DNA of 64,000 bases from Vandiemenella viatica (lineage: Eukaryota > Arthropoda > Insecta > Orthoptera > Morabidae), in assembly GCA_031002005.1 (NCBI GenBank), contig CM061919.1:179163121-179227120 (forward strand), in the 5' to 3' direction. Within the stretch, counting starts at the first letter, position 1. Every line of letters begins with the position of its first letter. Positions 58,293-64,000 of this stretch are shown one piece after another. Below the pieces are notes generated by a model that did no database searches, was not told the origin of the DNA, and saw only the letters and a program-made list of their open reading frames with translations. Position numbers and translations under genes: made by a program.

Positions 58293-59593
58293 ATGGCTTC
58301 CACCGCCATAACAAGAAAAAACACAGTAAAATTCACATTTGATCGAGCATACGTAAGACCATCGGCCTATGAAATACATGAGTGGTTGTTTGATAAAGTA
58401 AAGCTAATTGACGAAGAAATACTGGGAATACAACTAGACTCGTTCCAGAACTGCGTTTTTGTTAAAATGATAAGCGAGGAACACTGTGTTGGTGTAATTG
58501 AATCAAATACCGGGAACCTAAAATTCCATCATGCCGATGGAAAACGTAAGCAATGTTCAAGTAACGAACGCAGGAATGGGGAAAAGACAGATCAGAGTGT
58601 TAAATCTGCCCTTTGAAATATCTAATGAAGCCATTCTACAAGCAATAAAACCGTTCGGCAACGTGGCAGAGATCGTAGAAGACAAATGGGGAGGCAATAT
58701 CAGGTTTAAGAAAGCAAATGGAGTGCGGCTAGTAAAAATGGAGATAACGAAGCACATACCATCATACATCAATGTATGCGGTTTCAGAGCACTGGTTGTA
58801 TACGACGGCCAGCCCCGAACTTGCGCTCTATGCAATTCAATACAACATATCAGAGCAAACTGCCCCCGCATACAACCTACAGTACTACCGCTAACCTACC
58901 TTAGTCGAACAGGAACAACGAAACAAGATGAAGAAATGCCACTGGAAGATCAGCAGCATTTTCCACCACTGACGATAACGGACAGTGGGAACACGGAGAC
59001 GAAAACAAGAAGAGAAACGAGGGAACAACAAAATGACGACATAAGGAAAACCGAAGAAACAAGGTGCGACGAGGTATCCAAAACCATGAACACAAAAGCG
59101 AAAAACTTACCAAGAAAACAAGAAGGAGACTTGATAGAAAAGACAATAACAAACATAGAAGAGACAAAACAGAAGATAAATGTTGAATCGTTGAAAAAAT
59201 ACGGCAGAAACCGACGATAACATGGAGTCGGCCGACGAGAAGGATGAAACGAATTTGACAACTGAAGTCCCGTCGACAGCAGAAGAAACCGAGTGGACGA
59301 AACCAGCGAAGCCCAAACCCAGTAAGAAACGTCGTGCAAGAAAACAACCAGAGACGAAAAGTAAACAAACTAGGGAAACATCTACTGAAAGAGAAAATAC
59401 AGACGATGCTAAAGGCACTGGAAAAAAGCTCAAAAAGCAACAAATCGGGAAGAGCCTGCCAACATTTAATGCAGAGTTAAATCCAAACTCAGTCAGACAC
59501 AGAGAAACAGGTACGGAGACAGCAGGTATGCCCTTTAGTTGGGCAGACAGCGATCAGAACGAATACGTAGAGGATGCAAGGCAGACTTCCTGA
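58293..59593 (+). pseudogene. LINE ORF1 (RNA-binding protein), frameshifted
   Basis: Nucleic-acid-binding protein that packages LINE RNA. Starts at the ATG at 58293 (MASTAITRKNTVKFTFDRAY). The frame shifts near 58545 and again near 59215. The central part has an RRM-like fold segment (RQIRVLNLPFEISNEAILQA, FGNVAEIVEDKWGG), then ITKHIPSYINVCGFRALVVY and a zinc knuckle CALCNSIQHIRANCP (C-x2-C-x4-H-x4-C). The C-terminal third is lysine/glutamate-rich and low in complexity, ending EDARQTS. This layout is typical for Tx1-like LINEs of arthropods. Confidence 0.85.
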
Positions 59594-59742
59594 ACATAAA
59601 TCGCAGCGACGAACTCACAAGGAAACAAACACCTGGAGACCGTAAACAGGAAACTTAACGGTATAGAACAGACTTGACGTATGGAACAGCTGCAGTCGGA
59701 CACTAATGGATTGGCGGACAACCAAGGCCAAGCACCATCACA

Positions 59743-62700
59743 ATGAATCAAGTCTTGACACTAACAACGATTAACATCAATCGCATAACAGCTAAAACAA
59801 AGTTTTATGCCTTGCAACAATTTCTTATCCAAAATCAAATAGACGTCGCATTCATGCAAGAAGTGATAATCAGGGAGTTTGAACTCTTCGGTTACGAAAC
59901 CATAACCAATTTAGACTCCACTGCAAAACCGGAACTGCAATAGTAATCAAGGAAGGACTGTCCTACACAACCCGGAAATTTTAACGTCCGGACGGGGTAT
60001 AGCAGTATACATCAAGGACATATGCATCGTCAACTTATATGCACCCTCAGGCACTAATAAAAAACAGGAGAGAGCGGAATTCTTCAAAAGTGATATACCT
60101 TACTTATTACGCAAGAAACAGACCAGACTTGTAATTGGCGGTGACTTTAACTGCGTAATTGACCGAAGCGACCAAAGACCAAACCCTAATATCTGTCAAG
60201 AATTAGCAAAAATGGTCGAAGGACACGTCTCGGGCATTGCACGGAAACCAAACTAGTCACACACACATGAACCCCGACATCAAAAAGCAGACTTGATAGA
60301 ATTTACGTATCTAACACTCTAGACCCAGCAGTTAGTAGCGATGAAATAGTACCCTTAAGCTTCTCCGATCACTGTGCGTACATATGCAGAATTAAGTGCG
60401 ACCCAATTAATATTCAGAGAGGTAAAGGATACTGGAAGATGAACGTTTTCGCTTCTTCGCGATGCTGAATGTAAGGAAAGCGTCATCACCACCTGGTTTT
60501 CAAGTGTCAGAAACTGCCACAAGTATAGCTCAAATTTAAGCTGGTGGATAACCCATTGCGAAACCAAGAATAAGAAAAGCTATTATCGCCTACTCACACG
60601 TAAAACATCACTGGACAAACAATACCATGGAATTTACTACAGATGTCTGAAGGACCTGTACAAAAAAAGACGTGCACACCATCCACGACCCACGTACTGA
60701 TTAAAAAGTATAAAGCCAAAAATTAACAAATACCAAGCATCAAGAATGGAATCCCTTTAGTCAACACCGATAGCGTGTACTTAGTAGAGAAAGAGAAGGC
60801 ATCGCTATAACCATCTGATTAGGGCGAACAAAAGAAGAAACTCCCACTACTTATCAAACATAACTGCGGAAGATGGAGTCAGAACAACCAACCAAAAGGA
60901 AATTCCCGCAATGATCTGGAACCATTTTTCATCCTTTTACAGAGCCTCCACACAACCGGAGATAACAGGGACTCCACCCTAAACCACATAAATGAATACA
61001 TGGACGACAACGAGCGAAGAGAGATTATCAGAGACATCACACTAGAAGAAGCAGAGTTGTCCCTCATGGCTGGGAAAACTAGAAAATCTTCCGGTAAAGA
61101 CGGTCTTCCCCTGGAATTTTATAAGAGCTTTCTGGAACATCATATCCCACAAGATGGTCGATATATTCAATGAAATATGGCAGATTGAACGATTGCCTGT
61201 AGCCTTCACGGAAGGCATAATAATTCTCATCCCAAAAACACCACACACGAAGAATATCAGAAAGTTAAGACCCATAACGCTACTGAACTCCGACTTCAAG
61301 ATTTTGACTCGTATCCTGAAACGAAGAATAACACCATTACTCACCAAAATTCTTGGCCCGTACCAAGCGGGTCCGATCCCTAATCGCGGGATCCAACATG
61401 CAATCTTGGAACATAGAGATATCATCTCCTTGGCAGACAACCTGAAGCTAAAAGCGGGAATTCTCTTCCTAGATTTCGACAAAGCATACGATCGTGTCGA
61501 ACACCAGTTCTTATACAATACCATGAGGAGAATGGGCATGGGAACAAGCTTCGTATCAGTAATCAAGAAACTAACCAACGGTGCTACCACAAGTGTATTA
61601 GTAAACGGATTCATCTCAAAAAACTTTCGTATGGGCCGAGGGCTGAGACAAGGCTGCCCCCTCTCAATGGTCTTGTTCGCCATATACACGGAACCCTTAC
61701 TACGGAGCATCCACTCCTTGACAAAGGGTATAACGTTCCAAGGTAGAAGATACACTACAAGAGCTTATGCAGACGATATTGGGTTCTACGTAACCGACAA
61801 TGACGACCTAGTAACAATTAATAACCAGATAAAGATTTATGGCCCTGAAAGTGGCGCCACAGTCAACATGGACAAATCAGGCATACTTTACATTGGATCA
61901 GGACCTCAAAATCTTGTAAATACTTATGGATTCAAACAAATGAGCAAACACAAGGCCTTAGGTGTGTGGCTAGAAACCAATCCACTCAAAATGAGTGTAA
62001 TCAATTGGCGAGAAGTGTTAAACAGCACAAGGGCCATTCTGCAACTGCACAAAACCAGACGGATCAACAAAATACAGAAAGCAAATTTAATAAATCTGGC
62101 GGTCCTTGGCAAATTAAACTATGTTGCCCAAGTGCTCCCTGCACCGAAAGGGATAATACAAAGCGTTCAGAGGGCAGTATCTGGTTCTTGAGCCAAGGTG
62201 ACATATTCAAAGTCAACTTCCAGACGCTAACCCTGCCAAAAGCAAGAGGAGGTTTAGGTTTAATGGATGCAAGAACCAAAGCAAATGCGATCTTCATACA
62301 GGCAATGAGGAAAGTATCTGAAAACAAGGAAACCATAACGGCACAATTATTGGAACATTACAAACCGGTGAGTACAACGGCACCGGTAGGGATTGCCCAT
62401 ATCAATAATTCCCTTTACCATTTCAGGCTGTACTTCATCGAAAGCAGCTATATCATGGAGACAAGAAAGAACAACTTTCCCAAGACAACAAAAGAGATTT
62501 ACGCATGTATGATGGCCCATAAACGGGGAAATATAATAGAAACTAAATACCCGGAAATCAACTGGAAAAACGTGTGGGCAAACATTTTCAACAAAACAAT
62601 TCCGTCCGAGACTCAAGCTCTTTGGTACAAAGTAGCCAACGAGACCCTGGCCACCAATGAGAAGCTACATCGTATTCACCTCAAGCCAACAGATAGATGT

Positions 62701-63060
62701 GACACTTGCGGCAACACAGATACGCTAGTACACCGAATCTCTTGCGGAAGAGCGCAAACAATCTGGACGTGGACAAAACATTTAGTGGCACGCATGATGC
62801 AAAAACCGCCCAGGAAAATACTCACCAATATCCTAACAAAGCCGGATTTCAAGATTATACCTATAGAGAAACATAACAGTCTAATATGGATTTTAGGACA
62901 CGCAATGCAGGATATACTGCAGAAGACATCCCAGAACTTAGAAGAGTATTTATCAACCTTGAAAATTAAAGTTTGGAGTTTAAAGAAAACGACGAAATAC
63001 AAAACAAAATTTGGAAGCTATCTGGACGAAATAGCAAAAATAAAAAGACCATCAAATTAA
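59743..63060 (+). pseudogene. LINE ORF2 (endonuclease-reverse transcriptase), frameshifted
   Basis: Target-primed retrotransposition enzyme. An APE-type endonuclease begins at 59743 (LTLTTININRITAKTKFYA, then VAFMQEV) and is broken by shifts up to about 60400. The reverse transcriptase is best preserved in the open frame 61154-62191: LRPITLLNSDFKILTRIL, LFLDFDKAYDRVEHQFLY (motif A), GRGLRQGCPLSMVLFAIY and YADD in TRAYADDIGFYV (catalytic motif C). A shift near 62185 leads into 62192-63060 with a C-terminal zinc-like CDTCGNTDTLVHRISC and a conserved tail. Clade assignment to Tx1/L1 rests on motif style. At least three frame breaks prevent a full protein. Confidence 0.9.
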
Positions 63061-63399
63061 AAAGTAAAAAACTCTCAGAACTTGAGACTTCTGGCAAAAA
63101 CAATAATGTGACGGCTAAATAAGAACGTTGGATACGTGAAAATTTAATTTTGTTTTTTCAGACAATGGCGTGCGAGGAAATGCAAAGTCATGTCTTCTTC
63201 TTTGATCACTTAACAACACATGAGGAGAAGATAAAAAAAAAAAAAAGAAGACGGTAACGGCAAACCCAAAGCCTGGGAAACAGAAAAATATTTAAGTTAT
63301 AAATATAAATGGCGGAGAAGCCAAGCCGAAGAAGGCAGTAATGGAGAGCGAAAGGACGGCTGTAAGGGGTGGAGGAGGCCGAGAAAAAAAAAAAAAAAA

Positions 63400-64000
63400 G
63401 CAGTTCAGCCTTGATCGAATCCATGAACGTTCTGTTTCGCTCTTATTTCATAAATTATTCAGCGGGCTAAAACTTGTCTCGTAAAAGTCATTGCTTGTTG
63501 GAATTGACAAAACAAAACCAACTATTTTTTAAAATATTAAAAATCATTAAAAACGCTTGTTCTAAAGAAATTGGCCTAGATTTTATTGTTTGGAAAGTCT
63601 TTTGGAAGGACCTGAAAAACACGTTTCAGACATGTGAACTCTGTATAAAGGGTGTTAATGTTAACTGCATCCAGAATTTTCAAAGTCCCAGAAAATTCAA
63701 AGAGTATTTTCCTGTCAGTTTCAATTCCTCTGATTTAAGGGACATTCCATCCTCCCGCTGCAAGCATGGGATACTTGGCGTGGCCTCATGACCACCGTGG
63801 TGAACTGAGTTTGAGAAAAAACTAGTATACGGAAATTCCTGGACAGTAACACATAATTCCTGAACACGAGATTAGTATTCTCGAATTTTCCGGCTATCTG
63901 GCAACCCTACCCATACCTCGTACATTACGATAAGTTTCTTAATGCTAATACTTTTGCATTGATTGAAGTCAAATTTTAAAAAAATTTCAAATTGTCCAGA
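63400..64000. other. unassigned DNA
   Basis: No recognised gene. A 105-codon plus-strand frame at 63474-63791 has no motif. Confidence 0.4.

Larger units (their letters stand above)
58149..63399 (+). mobile_element. nearly full-length Tx1/L1-like LINE
   Basis: About 5.2 kb with 5' UTR, ORF1, ORF2 and an A-rich 3' region, in normal LINE order. A possible short target duplication GTTCAGC (58142-58148 and 63403-63409) brackets it, though three extra bases lie between the poly-A (63384-63399) and the right copy. An earlier A-run at 63231-63245 is an alternative 3' end. ORF1 and ORF2 have frameshifts, so it is inactive, but its overall length suggests moderate age. Confidence 0.88.

Noticed and set aside
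58901..59443. 180-codon minus-strand frame and two others beside it
   Set aside because: They lie antisense to LINE ORF1 in its lysine/glutamate-rich part. Serine/phenylalanine/leucine-rich translations are the expected shadow.
1..64000. CRISPR arrays, operons, bacterial promoters or ribosome-binding sites
   Set aside because: The window is eukaryotic repeat-rich DNA. The tandem arrays have no repeat-spacer structure.

Overview
The window reads as gene-poor, AT-rich animal nuclear DNA. It most likely comes from an insect of the Polyneoptera (cockroach, termite, stick insect or grasshopper type). That placement is inference, from the style of its tRNA-derived SINEs, Tc1-like elements and Penelope-like repeats, and no sequence search was possible. 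I found no host protein gene, rRNA or tRNA gene that I can defend. Almost every coding signal belongs to a transposable element, and most are broken.

Layout. 1-12 kb: a nearly intact Tc1-like transposon (1453-2874), old SINEs, and a Jockey-like LINE remnant split by a SINE (5.95-7.14 kb). 12-20 kb: a degraded full-length Tc1-like copy (12365-13580), two tandem-repeat arrays (about 120 bp and about 170 bp periods), and a probable non-autonomous Helitron (15253-16057). 20-29 kb: two minus-strand Helitrons head to tail. The 3' terminus of one sits exactly on the 5' terminus of the other (23477/23478), and the downstream copy carries a SINE and a hAT-type MITE. 30-38 kb: MITEs, an inverted Penelope-like unit with a 14-bp target duplication, a 1.16-kb hAT-type element holding a SINE, two plus-strand Helitron starts (one with a helicase remnant), and a 5'-truncated LINE tail. 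40-49 kb: a mariner remnant with a SINE, LTR-like DNA, an unusual LTR / tRNA-Arg-like / partial-LTR structure (45263-46360), and two terminal-inverted-repeat elements. 52-57 kb: a SINE split by a hAT MITE, another SINE, a degenerate 155-bp tandem array beside a fold-back element, and a second hAT-type copy. 58-63.4 kb: an almost complete Tx1/L1-like LINE with frameshifted ORF1 and ORF2.

The genes do not form a pathway. They are parts of separate mobile elements, and the useful information is in nesting, target-site duplications and junctions. The most unusual junction is at 46003-46041. A full 740-bp LTR is followed by 39 bp that match the complement of a tRNA-Arg 3' half far past a normal primer-binding site, then by the last ~320 bp of the same LTR, and the whole is bracketed by a 4-bp target duplication. 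It looks like a fossil of aberrant plus-strand transfer during retrotransposon reverse transcription.
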